The notes under the pieces are model-generated. The model was not told the DNA's origin, did no database searches, and saw nothing but the letters and a program-made list of their open reading frames with translations. A stretch of DNA of 26,594 nt. It comes from Bacteroidota bacterium (lineage in GTDB: Bacteria; Bacteroidota; Bacteroidia; Bacteroidales; PUMT01). The number at the start of each line of letters is the position of its first letter. Position 1 is the first letter of the stretch. Both the position numbers and the translations under genes were made by a program. Shown here in pieces: positions 15,601 to 23,890 of the stretch. Location of the stretch: the NCBI GenBank assembly GCA_003567115.1, contig PXAP01000023.1:1-26594 (forward strand), read 5' to 3'.

Positions 15601-16160
15601 TCCTCTACTTTCTGAAGTTCATGTGAAGTACGGAATCCATCAAAAAAATGAAGGAACGGGATCCTTGTTTTTATTGATGTCAGGTGTGCAACACCTGCAA
15701 TATCCATTATCTCCTGAACACTACCGGTTGCAAGTAATGCAAAACCGGTTTGCCGGGTACTCATCACATCACTATGATCACCAAATATAGACAAAGCCTG
15801 TGCAGCGAGACTTCTTGCACTGACATGAAAAACTCCGGGCAATAATTCACCCGAAATTTTATACATATTAGGGATCATCAACAACAGGCCCTGCGATGCT
15901 GTAAAGGTAGTTGTAAGTGCACCAGCCTGCAATGATCCGTGAACCGCTCCCGACGCACCTCCTTCAGACTGAAGTTCAACCACTCTTAATTTATCTCCGA
16001 AAATGTTTTTCCTGCCATGAGCTGCCCATTCATCAACATTCTCAGCCATGTTTGAGGATGGTGTAATGGGATAAATAGCTGCAACCTCACTGAACATATA
16101 TGCAACATGTGCAGCTGCATGGTTCCCGTCACAAGTAATGAATTTCTTTTTTTTAGTCAT
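12627..16160 (-). CDS. nifJ: Pyruvate:ferredoxin (flavodoxin) oxidoreductase, single-chain
   Basis: An 1177-residue fused PFOR with the standard domain order. The N-terminal pyrimidine-binding domain carries YPITPSSNMAE (about 35-45). The central part is the gamma domain. Two [4Fe-4S] ferredoxin motifs, CIQCNQCSYVCP (about 688-699) and CTGCGNCADVCP (about 745-756), are followed by the TPP domain, with CAGCGETPY (about 811) holding cluster-A cysteines and GGDGWAYDIGYGG (about 961) binding Mg-TPP. It oxidises pyruvate plus CoA to acetyl-CoA and CO2 and reduces ferredoxin or flavodoxin in the cytoplasm. It is a mark of anaerobic metabolism. It is alone on its strand between its own terminator and rho, with 237 bp to the rho stop. 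The ATG at 16160 (MTKKKKFITCDGNHAAA) gives the full N-terminal strand. Length agrees with the usual 1170-1200. Confidence 0.97.
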   Translation of the reverse strand: MTKKKKFITCDGNHAAAHVAYMFSEVAAIYPITPSSNMAENVDEWAAHGRKNIFGDKLRVVELQSEGGASGAVHGSLQAGALTTTFTASQGLLLMIPNMYKISGELLPGVFHVSARSLAAQALSIFGDHSDVMSTRQTGFALLATGSVQEIMDIAGVAHLTSIKTRIPFLHFFDGFRTSHELQKVEECDQEEMAKLIDYDAVQSFRERALNPEHPVTRGTAQNPDIYFQSRESANKFYEVVPDTVEEYMQEITKITGREYHPFTYYGASDAENIVVAMGSVTETIKETVDYLNSQGEKVGMITVHLYRPFSSKYFMKVLPKSVKRIAVLDRTKEPGANGEPLYLDVKDLFYGQTDSPVIVGGRYGLSSKDTTPAMIKSVFDNLNMSEPKNRFTVGIIDDVTYHSLPLQPEIDVSPEGNFAAKFYGIGGDGTVGANKNSIIIIGDTTGKFAQAYFAYDSKKSGGLTVSHLRFGDKPIRSPYLVNAADFIACHVPAYLGKYDLLKGLKKGGTFFLNSIWDKEETKKKLPPEMKKYMAENDIQFYIINGTKIAEEIGLGGRTNTIMQSAFFKISNVIPYEKAVDEMNKAIVKSFGMKGEEIVDMNKAAVESGGDVIKVDIPDEWKDIDVKDSEDTRDIPDFIKNVMEPIVAQNGDNLPVSTFLGREDGTFPAGTTAFEKRGIAVHVPEWIPGNCIQCNQCSYVCPHAVIRPFLLTEEEAENAPEGTETIKGTGGTKEYRYRIQISPLDCTGCGNCADVCPSKTKALEMQTLESQIVENERWEYMHNKVGYKDTVLEKEKSVKNSQFAQPLFEYSGACAGCGETPYIKLITQLYGDRMMIANATGCSSIFGGSAPSTPYTINKEGHGPAWANSLFEDNAEYGYGMVLGVKQMREKIEDLMKTGLEGNLSPEIKKAFNEWIEGKDDAEKSKAASAKVIELLKDKNDNISKEIMNLKQYLVKKSIWVFGGDGWAYDIGYGGLDHVIASGDDINMLVLDTEVYSNTGGQASKSTPIAAVAKFAASGKRIRKKDLGVMAISYGYVYVAQVAIGASQAQFFKAVKEAESYPGPSIVIAYSPCVNHGLRNGMGKTIEETKRAVEAGYWQNWRYNPLLENEGKNPFVLDSKEPDWNKFQDFLKSEVRYTSLQKAFPEVADDLFKAAEESAKWRYQSYVRKASMDYSKE

Positions 16161-16397
16161 ATTTGTAAATCAATTAGTTAGTTAAATAATCTATATTGGT
16201 TTAATTATCAGTGTCAGGATGTTCAGAAAGTGAACCAATAATTTGGCCGGCAACAAATTTATAAAAACTGGCGAAAAAAAATCATGACATTACTCATAAT
16301 GGTCGCTGTGCCAAAAGTAATCGGATGGAACAGGATTAATAAGTAATCCGGAAATAAGCTGGTATCTTAAAAATCTTATTGATAAGGCTTTTGTAAA

Positions 16398-18113
16398 TTA
16401 TCCACTGTTCATTGAAATGAGAAACTCCTCATTTGACCTGGTTTTAGTAACCCTGTCACGCAAAAATTCCATCGACTCAACAGGATTCATGTCGGAAAGA
16501 TAATTTCGCAATATCCATATTTTATTCATCTTCTCCTTGTCAAGCAGAAGCTCTTCTCTCCTTGTACTTGACAAATTAACATCAACTGAAGGATAAATAC
16601 GTTTATTGGATAATTTCCTGTCCAGTTGCAATTCCATATTCCCGGTTCCCTTAAATTCTTCAAAAATCACATCATCCATTTTTGAGCCTGTTTCGGTCAG
16701 CGCAGTTGCAAGAATTGTAAGAGAACCACCTTTCTCAATATTACGTGCTGCACCGAAAAAACGCTTTGGTTTCTGAAGTGCATTAGCATCAACACCTCCG
16801 GAGAGGACCTTTCCTGAAGCAGGGGAAACAGTATTGAATGCTCTGGCCAGTCTTGTTATTGAATCAAGAAGTATAACAACATCATGGCCGCATTCAACCA
16901 TTCGTTTTGCTTTCTCTATAACCATATTGGCTACCCTGACATGCCGGTCAGCCGGCTCATCAAAAGTTGATGAAATCACCTCTGCCCGCACGTTTCTGGC
17001 CATATCGGTAACCTCTTCAGGACGCTCATCTATAAGCAATACCATCATGTAAACATCAGGATGGTTTGCGGCAATAGCATTGGCAATCTCTTTAAGCAAT
17101 ACAGTTTTACCTGTTTTCGGCTGTGCCACTATCAGTCCTCTCTGTCCTTTCCCAATCGGAGCAAAAAGATCTACTATTCTTGCCGATAAACTATTACTCT
17201 TTTCACTTACCAGGGTAAATTTCTCATCAGGGAACAAAGGTGTCAGAAAGTCAAAAGGAACCCTGTCTCTTATAAAATCAGGTGTACGTCCATTTATCTG
17301 TTCTACCTTAATTAAAGGAAAATACTTTTCTCCGTCCTTGGGCGGACGAATGGTTCCCTGTACCGTATCACCAGTCTTAAGTCCAAAAAGTTTAATCTGC
17401 GACTGAGAAACATATACATCATCGGGAGAATTAAGATAATTATAATCAGAAGAGCGTAAAAATCCATATCCATCTGGCATAATTTCAAGCAGGCCGGAAG
17501 TGGAAATAATACCATCAAAATCATATTCCTGGCCGTTTCCTTTCCGGTCATACTGTTTTTTGTGGTATCCCTCTTTCCCTGGCTTGTCAGGTTGCTGGGA
17601 TTTCCTGCCATTCTTATGAGAGGATTGCCGGGGTCTTTTTTCTTCCTGCTGAGAGGACCTGGTTAATTTGGTTTCTTCCGCCTGAGGTCGATTTTGCCTG
17701 CTCTCTTTACCTTTATCGTACTTTATTGCGGATTCTTTTTGTTTATGGTGAGTTGCAATATCAGAATCAGTGTTTATATCAACATTTTTTTTATCCTGAA
17801 GGGAAGCATCTTGTTTCCCGGACTGAATTTGAGTATCAGGCTGTTTTTCTTTATATTGCTGATCCTCTTTTTTCTGCTTTTTCTTTGAAGGAGGTCTGCC
17901 ACGGCGTTTTTCGCTACCTGGTTGTCCTTTACTCCTTGATTCTTTCTGGCTTTTTTCAGCGTCTTTTTCTGATGAATTTATCGCCTGCTGATCCAGGATC
18001 CTGTAAATTAAATCTTGTTTCTTTAAAGACTCAACACGTTTTATTTTTAGCTCTTTGGCTATCTCACGTAATTCAGAAACCAGTTTCTTGTTTAGTTCAA
18101 GAATATCATACAT
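16398..18113 (-). CDS. rho: Transcription termination factor Rho with long disordered insert
   Basis: 571 residues against about 420 in E. coli. Residues 1-44 form the Rho_N helical domain (LNKKLVSELREIAKELKIK). Residues about 45-197 are a low-complexity region rich in Lys, Gln, Glu, Ser and Asp, including an AT-hook-like RRGRPPSKKK at 70-79. Residues about 205-275 form the cold-shock/OB RNA-binding domain (LLEIMPDGYGFLR). The ATPase follows, with Walker A GLIVAQPKTGKT at 326-337, MVLLIDERPEEVTD (Walker B region) and the C-terminal QLDRKLSNKRIYPSVD. It is a hexameric RNA helicase that ends untranslated transcripts. In B. thetaiotaomicron an inserted disordered region allows Rho to form condensates; the insert here is of the same kind (family knowledge plus inference). 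The ATG at 18113 matches the Rho_N start. It is transcribed away from rpoD. Confidence 0.97.
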   Translation of the reverse strand: MYDILELNKKLVSELREIAKELKIKRVESLKKQDLIYRILDQQAINSSEKDAEKSQKESRSKGQPGSEKRRGRPPSKKKQKKEDQQYKEKQPDTQIQSGKQDASLQDKKNVDINTDSDIATHHKQKESAIKYDKGKESRQNRPQAEETKLTRSSQQEEKRPRQSSHKNGRKSQQPDKPGKEGYHKKQYDRKGNGQEYDFDGIISTSGLLEIMPDGYGFLRSSDYNYLNSPDDVYVSQSQIKLFGLKTGDTVQGTIRPPKDGEKYFPLIKVEQINGRTPDFIRDRVPFDFLTPLFPDEKFTLVSEKSNSLSARIVDLFAPIGKGQRGLIVAQPKTGKTVLLKEIANAIAANHPDVYMMVLLIDERPEEVTDMARNVRAEVISSTFDEPADRHVRVANMVIEKAKRMVECGHDVVILLDSITRLARAFNTVSPASGKVLSGGVDANALQKPKRFFGAARNIEKGGSLTILATALTETGSKMDDVIFEEFKGTGNMELQLDRKLSNKRIYPSVDVNLSSTRREELLLDKEKMNKIWILRNYLSDMNPVESMEFLRDRVTKTRSNEEFLISMNSG

Positions 18114-18714
18114 TTTTAATAGTAATTAATGAATATAAAAGTAAGTAAGTAAATTTGTATGTAATTTTATGCTGATGCATTCCCGGACAACATCAATAGC
18201 CGGTATTTAAATGCAAGGGGGATTAAAAAGTTGTGCAATACAAAAATGTGGTATTATTATGCAATAATAAGTATTTCAAGAAAATATGCAAAAAATGGGA
18301 AAAAAATGATTTTTCGGCTTCAGGATGCCATTTTCATTAAGTTTATACTTAAGTTTGCTACTGCCAGCAAAGTTAATGTTTTTTATTTTTAAATTAAAAA
18401 AAATAATTGTTCCAGTTCATAAAAAAACTCCGTTAAATAATAATAATAGGGCTTGCAACTTTATATATGACTTATCGTATAAGCTTAGGTATAACCCAAA
18501 ATATCCGGTTGAAACCCGCATCAGCCTTCGGCAGACAAAATAACATGAATTTTACATCTGACAATGACAGCTAAAAGAACACATAATTGCATGTAGAATC
18601 GACCGCAGGTCAACAAACCATGCGGGTTCCATGCGTTTGAAACGCTAAATATGCATTGGATGCAGAACATAATTCAGTGATTATTAATTTGATTAATCTA
18701 ATTTGTACGCATGA
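18114..18714. other. Divergent control region between rho and rpoD
   Basis: About 600 AT-rich bases with no supported gene. On the rho side there is TACTTTTA, one mismatch to the -7 box, near 18145. On the rpoD side, TTAAGTTT occurs twice around 18338-18356; the second gives an exact TAAGTTTG -7 box at 18350-18357, which would imply a leader of about 350 nt. The 3' half holds two inverted repeats, described separately. A 72-codon open frame at 18325-18543 has no coding character. Confidence 0.6.
18513..18645 (+). promoter_or_regulatory. Possible structured leader or operator region upstream of rpoD
   Basis: AACCCGCAT at 18513-18521 is complementary to ATGCGGGTT at 18620-18628, a 9-bp match over a 98-nt gap. 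Directly after comes GCGTTTGAAACGC at 18633-18645, a 6-bp palindrome about a single G. If transcribed from the -7 box at 18350, the first pair could close a large leader fold. The second looks more like a protein-binding site 70 bp before the rpoD start. Function is unknown. Confidence 0.35.
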
Positions 18715-19575
18715 ATGAGACAATTAAAGATCATAAAACAAGTAACCAACAGGGAGACTCCTTCGCTGGATAAATACCTGCATGAAATTGCAAAGGTCGA
18801 CCTTATCTCAGCTGAAGAAGAAGTGGAACTAGCCAGAAGAATAAAAAACGGTGACGGAAAAGCCCTTGAACTACTTATTAAGGCCAACTTGCGATTTGTT
18901 GTTTCTGTATCCAAGCAATACCAGAATCAGGGACTTAGTCTTCCCGATTTAATAAATGAAGGTAACCTGGGACTTATAAAGGCTGCACAACGTTTTGACG
19001 AAACCAGGGGATTCAAGTTTATTTCATATGCAGTATGGTGGATCAGGCAATCCATATTACAGGGACTTGCAGAACAAGCCAGAATCGTACGCTTGCCTCT
19101 AAATAAAATTGGCTATATAAACAAAATCAACCGGACTTTTTCGGATCTTGAACAAAAGTATGAACGTGAACCCTCTGTGCTGGAAATAGCGCAAGCCCTG
19201 GAATTGGCTCCCAAGGATGTAAAAGAATCACTTAAAACTGCAGGCCGCCATATATCTATGGATGCACCCATTAATACCGATGAGGAAGTAACTATGTACG
19301 ACTTATTACCTACAGAAAATATGCCGACTCCGGACCGGGAATTGCTGAATGAGTCTCTAAGGAAAGAAATTGAAAGAGCTTTGTCGACACTTACCTACCG
19401 GGAAGCAAATATTGTCAGACTCTATTTCGGTCTGAACGGCAAACATCCACACACACTTGAAGAGATTGGAGAAGCTTTTAACCTTACCAGGGAAAGAGTC
19501 AGACAAATTAAAGAAAAAGCCATAAAGAGACTTAAGCATTCTACAAAAAATAAGATCCTGAAGACATATTTATAG
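18715..19575 (+). CDS. rpoD: Primary RNA polymerase sigma factor, Bacteroidota type (RpoD/SigA)
   Basis: 286 residues, the short group 1 form lacking region 1.1 and the non-conserved insert. Region 1.2 begins with SLDKYLHEIAKVDLISAEEE (17-36). Region 2 has NLRFVVSVSKQYQNQGLSLP (58-77) and the -10 recognition and melting strip FISYAVWWIRQSI (102-114). Region 3 follows at about 125-200. Region 4.2 has the helix-turn-helix TLEEIGEAFNLTRERVRQIK (247-266). It directs core polymerase to the TAnnTTTG / TTTG promoters seen elsewhere in this window. The ATG at 18715 gives MRQLKIIKQVTNRE, the standard N-terminus. rpe follows after 87 bp and may be co-transcribed. A long leader with inverted repeats precedes it. 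Confidence 0.97.
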   Translation: MRQLKIIKQVTNRETPSLDKYLHEIAKVDLISAEEEVELARRIKNGDGKALELLIKANLRFVVSVSKQYQNQGLSLPDLINEGNLGLIKAAQRFDETRGFKFISYAVWWIRQSILQGLAEQARIVRLPLNKIGYINKINRTFSDLEQKYEREPSVLEIAQALELAPKDVKESLKTAGRHISMDAPINTDEEVTMYDLLPTENMPTPDRELLNESLRKEIERALSTLTYREANIVRLYFGLNGKHPHTLEEIGEAFNLTRERVRQIKEKAIKRLKHSTKNKILKTYL

Positions 19576-19662
19576 ACTGTTGCAATTTCTGCCCCTGCTG
19601 ATAGTTTATGAGTAACCCCTACATTTTTGAATAAAAATTTACATGTTACAAAAAATATTTCA

Positions 19663-20328
19663 ATGAAACCACTAGTAGCACCCTCATTGCTTTCAGCAAA
19701 TTTCGGCAATCTTGACTCTGATGTTGACATGATAAACAACAGTACGGCTGACTGGCTTCATTTTGATATAATGGATGGAGTATATGTGCCCAATATCAGC
19801 TTTGGATTTCCGGTATTGGAAGCTATCATTAGAAGAACATCCAAACCAATAGACGTACACCTGATGATAGTAAATCCGGAAAAATTTATAGAACGTTTCG
19901 GGGAAACAGGAGCATCTATTCTTACAATACACTATGAAGCCGTTGATCATCTTCACAACACCGTAAAATTTATAAAATCACTGAATATGAAGGCAGGGGT
20001 ATCACTAAATCCACACACCCCTGTATCCGTTCTCGAAGAGATACTTCCTTATCTGGATCTTGTTTTACTTATGACCGTAAACCCGGGTTTCGGGGGACAA
20101 ACATTTATAGAAAGAAGTTATAGCAAAATCAGGAAGCTTAAAGCCCTGATAAGCCAAACCGGTTCTACCGCCATGATAGAAGTGGACGGGGGAGTCACTC
20201 TAAAAAATGCCCCGCTTCTTATTGATGCAGGAGTTAATGTGCTTGTGGCAGGAAACACTATCTTCAAATCTGATAATCCGTCAAAAACAATTGATTTGAT
20301 TAAAAATTGCCATAAAAAAATATACTGA
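19663..20328 (+). CDS. rpe: Ribulose-phosphate 3-epimerase
   Basis: 221 residues from the ATG at 19663. An in-frame TTG twelve codons earlier would add MNKNLHVTKNIS, which the family does not have, so the ATG is preferred. The sequence begins MKPLVAPSLLSANF, as usual. Metal and catalytic residues are readable: His33 and Asp35 in LHFDIMDG, His66 in DVHLMIVNP, then the phosphate loop NPGFGGQ and the second Asp in EVDGGVTLKNA. The enzyme interconverts ribulose-5-phosphate and xylulose-5-phosphate in the cytoplasm, a step of the pentose phosphate pathway also served by the transaldolase at 1696. It lies 87 bp after rpoD. No terminator hairpin of any strength is seen before the converging gene at 20411. 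Confidence 0.95.
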   Translation: MKPLVAPSLLSANFGNLDSDVDMINNSTADWLHFDIMDGVYVPNISFGFPVLEAIIRRTSKPIDVHLMIVNPEKFIERFGETGASILTIHYEAVDHLHNTVKFIKSLNMKAGVSLNPHTPVSVLEEILPYLDLVLLMTVNPGFGGQTFIERSYSKIRKLKALISQTGSTAMIEVDGGVTLKNAPLLIDAGVNVLVAGNTIFKSDNPSKTIDLIKNCHKKIY

Positions 20329-20410
20329 ATCACGCCCGGAATATTTACAAAAAGGAGTAATAAAGCTCCGGAGAGGCCGTATGTTTTAAAAAGTCGGAAT
20401 TAATACAACT

Positions 20411-21619
20411 CTATTCCCTGCCTGCAAGAAAATCTGCCAGATATGAAAAATGCCTGGTAAGCCCTCCATCCCTCACAATTGTTGCCCTTTCAACAATTCC
20501 TTCCCTGTCATTCAAAAAAGCAGGAAAAACATTTTTAACAAGATTGTCAGCAAATTCCGCCGAAGCATCCCTTGGCAGTTCCCCCGGTAAATTATCCACC
20601 GCCATTACCGTAATATTATTTTTATCAAAAGGATCACCCTCCATGCCAGTTAAAGGATCATAACCGTAAAAAGGATCTTCTATGGTTGATGCTCTTAATG
20701 TAGATGCAATAGGCTTTCCTACATCACAACTTATATCGGCAATCACAGAAATCTTAAAATCAGGTTTACGGTAATCTTCCTCATCGAGAAAAACAGGTGA
20801 ACGGGGATCCCAGTAATGACAGGCAATATAAAGATCAGTTACCCTGCTGTAGGGAAAAAACTGACTATCATATTCCTCCGGGTAGTAAAAAAAATGTTGA
20901 AGGTCAAAATCTTCTCCATCTTTTCGCTTAACGTAATCCCAGGGTTCGATCTGGCAAATAACCGGTTCTTCATAAATCTTTTCCAGGAACGCGGAAGAAT
21001 CAACAGTTTTATATCCGGGGAGAGCAAATATTTCCATTGCTCCGCCTGCTACACGTCCTCCTCCTGTTATAAGTATTTTTATTGGCGGTAGCTTGACTTT
21101 TTTAAGTTCAGCCATAACTTCATTAATATCATAGCATTTATGGGCCGGCTTCAAATCAAAAAGTTTATATCGCAGGCCATATCCCCGTAAGCCATTGTAA
21201 GCACCAACTATTCCTGCCCAACGTCCAAAAGCAACCAACCTGACATTCTCTTGACTGGTAAGATATTCGTAATCCACCAGAGTTATTGTGTTTTTTACTA
21301 TCTCCTGCAAAAGTTTACGGTTATGAAGTTGTTTTTTAGCTGTGTGAGAAAAGAAAAGATATTTTTTACCTGAAATAAGTTTGGACACATCGACCTCTTT
21401 TATCCCGACCAGCAGATCGCAAGCTGATATATCATCAGTGACACGAATTCCCCTCTCCCTGTATTCATTGTCACTAAAACATCTTATATCGCTGCTTTCA
21501 ACAGAAATATCAAATTCCGGATATAGTTTCAGCAATTTATCTGCTGCTGAAGGAGTCAGGGCAACCCTCCGGTCCACAGGTACTTTTGTTTCTTTCAGTA
21601 TCCCGATATGCATAGTCAC
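20411..21619 (-). CDS. LYS1/alanine-dehydrogenase-like NAD(P)-dependent oxidoreductase
   Basis: 402 residues of the alanine dehydrogenase/transhydrogenase N-terminal-like superfamily. The start MTMHIGILKETKVPVDRRVALTP (ATG at 21619; the ATG two codons later is equally possible) carries the Arg-rich RR that contacts the carboxylate. The catalytic pair of the saccharopine dehydrogenase (lysine-forming) type is visible as Lys74 in VGIKEVD and His92 in LFFSHTAKKQ. The Rossmann loop is ILITGGGRVAGGAM at 182-195. Overall it looks closer to LYS1 than to Ald, but bacteria of this group often lack the aminoadipate pathway, so the true substrate is uncertain; opine-type or 2-oxo-acid amine substrates are possible (inference). 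The gene stands alone, convergent to rpe and divergent from tmRNA. Confidence 0.85.
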   Translation of the reverse strand: MTMHIGILKETKVPVDRRVALTPSAADKLLKLYPEFDISVESSDIRCFSDNEYRERGIRVTDDISACDLLVGIKEVDVSKLISGKKYLFFSHTAKKQLHNRKLLQEIVKNTITLVDYEYLTSQENVRLVAFGRWAGIVGAYNGLRGYGLRYKLFDLKPAHKCYDINEVMAELKKVKLPPIKILITGGGRVAGGAMEIFALPGYKTVDSSAFLEKIYEEPVICQIEPWDYVKRKDGEDFDLQHFFYYPEEYDSQFFPYSRVTDLYIACHYWDPRSPVFLDEEDYRKPDFKISVIADISCDVGKPIASTLRASTIEDPFYGYDPLTGMEGDPFDKNNITVMAVDNLPGELPRDASAEFADNLVKNVFPAFLNDREGIVERATIVRDGGLTRHFSYLADFLAGRE

Positions 21620-21711
21620 TTTTTTACAAATTAATCAATATGGCAAAAATAATTAAAAAAATATGTCGTTTAAATTATGGCAGGATTTTTGTACCTTAGC
21701 GGGTTGTTCAT

Positions 21712-22102
21712 GGGGCTGACTGGTTTTGACAGCAAGATGAGCGGATATGCAAGCATGCCGAGCAAAGCAATTCATCTCGTTAAACTGAAGTGCAAAAAAT
21801 TAAACGGCGAGAATAACTACGCGCTTGCAGCATAATCTTTAGAAGATCTATGCTCCATCCGCGGTCAAGGATCGCGGACAAGCTGTCTCTCAAAAACCCC
21901 GTCCAACGGTTTTTGATAAAGAGGCACCGTTAAGTTTGGGCTGGTCCGGGAGCTTTTCCCGTGCACCGGATGAGATAACAGGGAATAAGATTCAGTCAGG
22001 CTGTCTGTTGCCGGTCTGGATCCGACAATCAATAACAGACTAAGCATGTAGAAACCATATTGGTTCCTTGTTTGGACGAGGGTTCGATTCCCTCCAGCTC
22101 CA
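21712..22102 (+). ncRNA. ssrA: Transfer-messenger RNA (tmRNA)
   Basis: The 5' end GGGGCTGACTGGTTTTGACA (from 21712) and the 3' tRNA-like end with the T arm GGTTCGATTCC and CAGCTCC plus discriminator A (22095-22102) pair as an alanine-type acceptor stem. The CCA is not encoded: CT follows. The resume frame at 21806-21835 encodes GENNYALAA then TAA, the usual Bacteroidota degradation tag. About 391 nt. It rescues stalled ribosomes with SmpB and tags the products for proteolysis. Weak -7 candidates lie just upstream, GATTTTTG at 21684-21691 and TACCTTAG at 21692-21699; the mature 5' end is produced by RNase P. A strong terminator follows. Confidence 0.97.
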
Positions 22103-22129
22103 CTCTTTTTAAAAACAAAATTATACCAG

Positions 22130-22161
22130 AATGCCTTAAATATAATGTTTAAGGCATTTTT
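22130..22161 (+). terminator. Rho-independent terminator of tmRNA
   Basis: AATGCCTTAAA at 22130-22140 and TTTAAGGCATT at 22148-22158 form a perfect 11-bp stem with loop TATAATG and a T-rich tail. It lies 27 bp after the tmRNA end. Confidence 0.92.
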
Positions 22162-22388
22162 ATTAAAATTAATCAAACAGATTTTACCTGAAAAATCAAT
22201 AAAAAATGACCCCTCTTCGGATACCCTGAAGCAAACATTAGTATCGGATATACGAATAAGCTGTAATAATAAGGTATATACCACTGCACATAAAAACCCG
22301 GCAGATACTCTTTAATATGAATAGATTAATTACTGCAGAAAGCCTGTCACCTTCAAGTACATCCCTGCTAAAAAACTGCAGCCCGGGT

Positions 22389-23666
22389 TCAAAACCTGGG
22401 GTTAAATACCCCGGTGATTCTTGAGCCAAATGTATAGGATAAGCCAATACTGCCTGATATTTCGTAATCAGTGGCCCGGCGTCTCTGCTGCAAAAGAATT
22501 TCTTCCAGCGATAAATCCTCCTTGGGTATGGCCACCAGGTCATTTATCAGGTCATAGCCTCCCCTGACACTGAGAGAAAGCCCCTGGACCAGGCGGAGAC
22601 TAATCCTTGTAGAAAATTCAAGTCTGTTTGATCTGAAGTCATGAAAGTGATGAAATCCCTCGAGTCCGATCCGTAAACTACCCCAGGGCTGCTGAAAATT
22701 AGCTGAAGCATCAAGAGACTGACCTAATAAATACTCTTCAGTTTTATCAAAAATAGTTGTATCAATGTAGTCATAGTAACCGCCGCCCATCCTCCAGGCA
22801 AAAGTAATTGATCTCCTGGTTGCCTCTGCATATGGAAAAAGACTGTATTCCAATGCCGGAGACATCTCTATGCTATGACTGATATTGGAAAATGTGCTGG
22901 AGCTATAGTCGGAAAATATTCCGGCTGACCAGTGGTCGGTCAAACTTTTCAATATATACCCGTCTATGCGGTCCCGGGTTGAAACACTGGTTATAATATC
23001 CTCATTCCTGGTAAAGTTGCGCTCGTCATATCTAAAATTTGAACGAAACCTGATCTTCCAGTCCTCCGTAATTTTATTGACGGAAATACCGTAATCAAAT
23101 CTATATGAGTCCCTGGTTTCTTCCATATTGAAATTTCCTGATCCGGATAATTCAAATACCCAGTGATTCCAGGGATCTGTCACTTCTTCCTCTACAACCC
23201 TGGTTCTATTATACTCAAGTGATAATTCATCCGACATGCCTGCCCTGGCTACAAAGGGGGCAAGTCCGATTTTTATCATATTTGTATAACCTCGCCGGGT
23301 CTCATCAGATGTATTGGTTGCATCATCCCAATAAATCAACTCATACTCCATATTTTCATATGCATTGTAGCCAATAAATGAAGCGGCATAATTGGTACCT
23401 GTACCGGAACGATGCCTTGTCATAATAATGTGAACATCAGCCATTTCCTTGTCTCTTACATAGTCAGCCACTTGAATCTCCTGACGTATATAAGTCTCAT
23501 CGATGCGTCCGGTAAAATCAAAAAATACGCTTATCCCGTTTGAATTGGTTATGGTATTTGTATCTGCTATTCTGTTTGCCTGCAGTACGTTAAGTGAATT
23601 GAGAAACAAAAACAAACACAGAGTTACGGAAAGGGTAGCAGTAGAAAAAATTTTGAAAATAGGCAT
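22389..23666 (-). CDS. Outer-membrane beta-barrel protein, DUF481-like (function unknown)
   Basis: 425 residues. Residues 1-30 are a cleavable signal peptide (hydrophobic SVTLCLFLFLNSLNVLQA). A soluble or beta-rich region with VFFDFTGRIDETYIRQEI and the DVHIIMTRHRSGTG strand follows at about 48-95; then come at least ten aromatic-alternating segments, such as WKIRFRSNFRYDERNF and ITFAWRMGGGYYDY, typical of outer-membrane strands. The chain ends ...TGVFNPRF, with the terminal Phe used in barrel assembly. There is no TonB box or plug domain. I recognise the fold type only; a DUF481-like barrel is the closest impression and the role is unknown. The methyltransferase gene lies upstream on the same strand, 224 bp away; a shared transcript is possible but unproven. 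The gene ends 227 bp from the tmRNA terminator. Confidence 0.78.
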   Translation of the reverse strand: MPIFKIFSTATLSVTLCLFLFLNSLNVLQANRIADTNTITNSNGISVFFDFTGRIDETYIRQEIQVADYVRDKEMADVHIIMTRHRSGTGTNYAASFIGYNAYENMEYELIYWDDATNTSDETRRGYTNMIKIGLAPFVARAGMSDELSLEYNRTRVVEEEVTDPWNHWVFELSGSGNFNMEETRDSYRFDYGISVNKITEDWKIRFRSNFRYDERNFTRNEDIITSVSTRDRIDGYILKSLTDHWSAGIFSDYSSSTFSNISHSIEMSPALEYSLFPYAEATRRSITFAWRMGGGYYDYIDTTIFDKTEEYLLGQSLDASANFQQPWGSLRIGLEGFHHFHDFRSNRLEFSTRISLRLVQGLSLSVRGGYDLINDLVAIPKEDLSLEEILLQQRRRATDYEISGSIGLSYTFGSRITGVFNPRF

Positions 23667-23890
23667 AATTTTATAAGTTGGTTTTCAAAAATCCAATTGG
23701 TACATAATTGTTGATAACTACCCGGATTTTGATGAATAATTTCCAATATTTTATAAAGTCAAAATTAAAAAAACCAGTAACAATTATCTTTTAAAATATT
23801 ATAAGGAATGTTAAAAGGACAGGAAATCCTCCTGCTTTAACCGGAAAGTAATCCCGGGCAGGGAAGAAAAATATAATTTGATGAAAACAA

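Noticed and set aside
12627..16160. Several 60-95-codon frames on the plus strand within nifJ
   Set aside because: They are antisense to a well-supported enzyme with clear motifs, and none has its own protein pattern.
16333..16349. GGATTA/TAATCC hairpin after rho as terminator
   Set aside because: Only 6 bp and no T-run follows on the minus strand.
18325..18543. 72-codon plus-strand open frame in the rho-rpoD gap
   Set aside because: Composition is AT-driven, with no protein-like pattern, and it overlaps the candidate rpoD leader.
19627..19662. TTG start extending rpe by 12 residues
   Set aside because: The ATG at 19663 gives the conserved N-terminus; the added residues have no family match.
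20329..20410. GGAG/CTCC hairpin between rpe and the LYS1-like gene as terminator
   Set aside because: Stem of 4-5 bp without a T-run.
21865..22284. 139-codon minus-strand frame over the tmRNA
   Set aside because: It is the complement of the tmRNA structure and terminator, not a protein gene.
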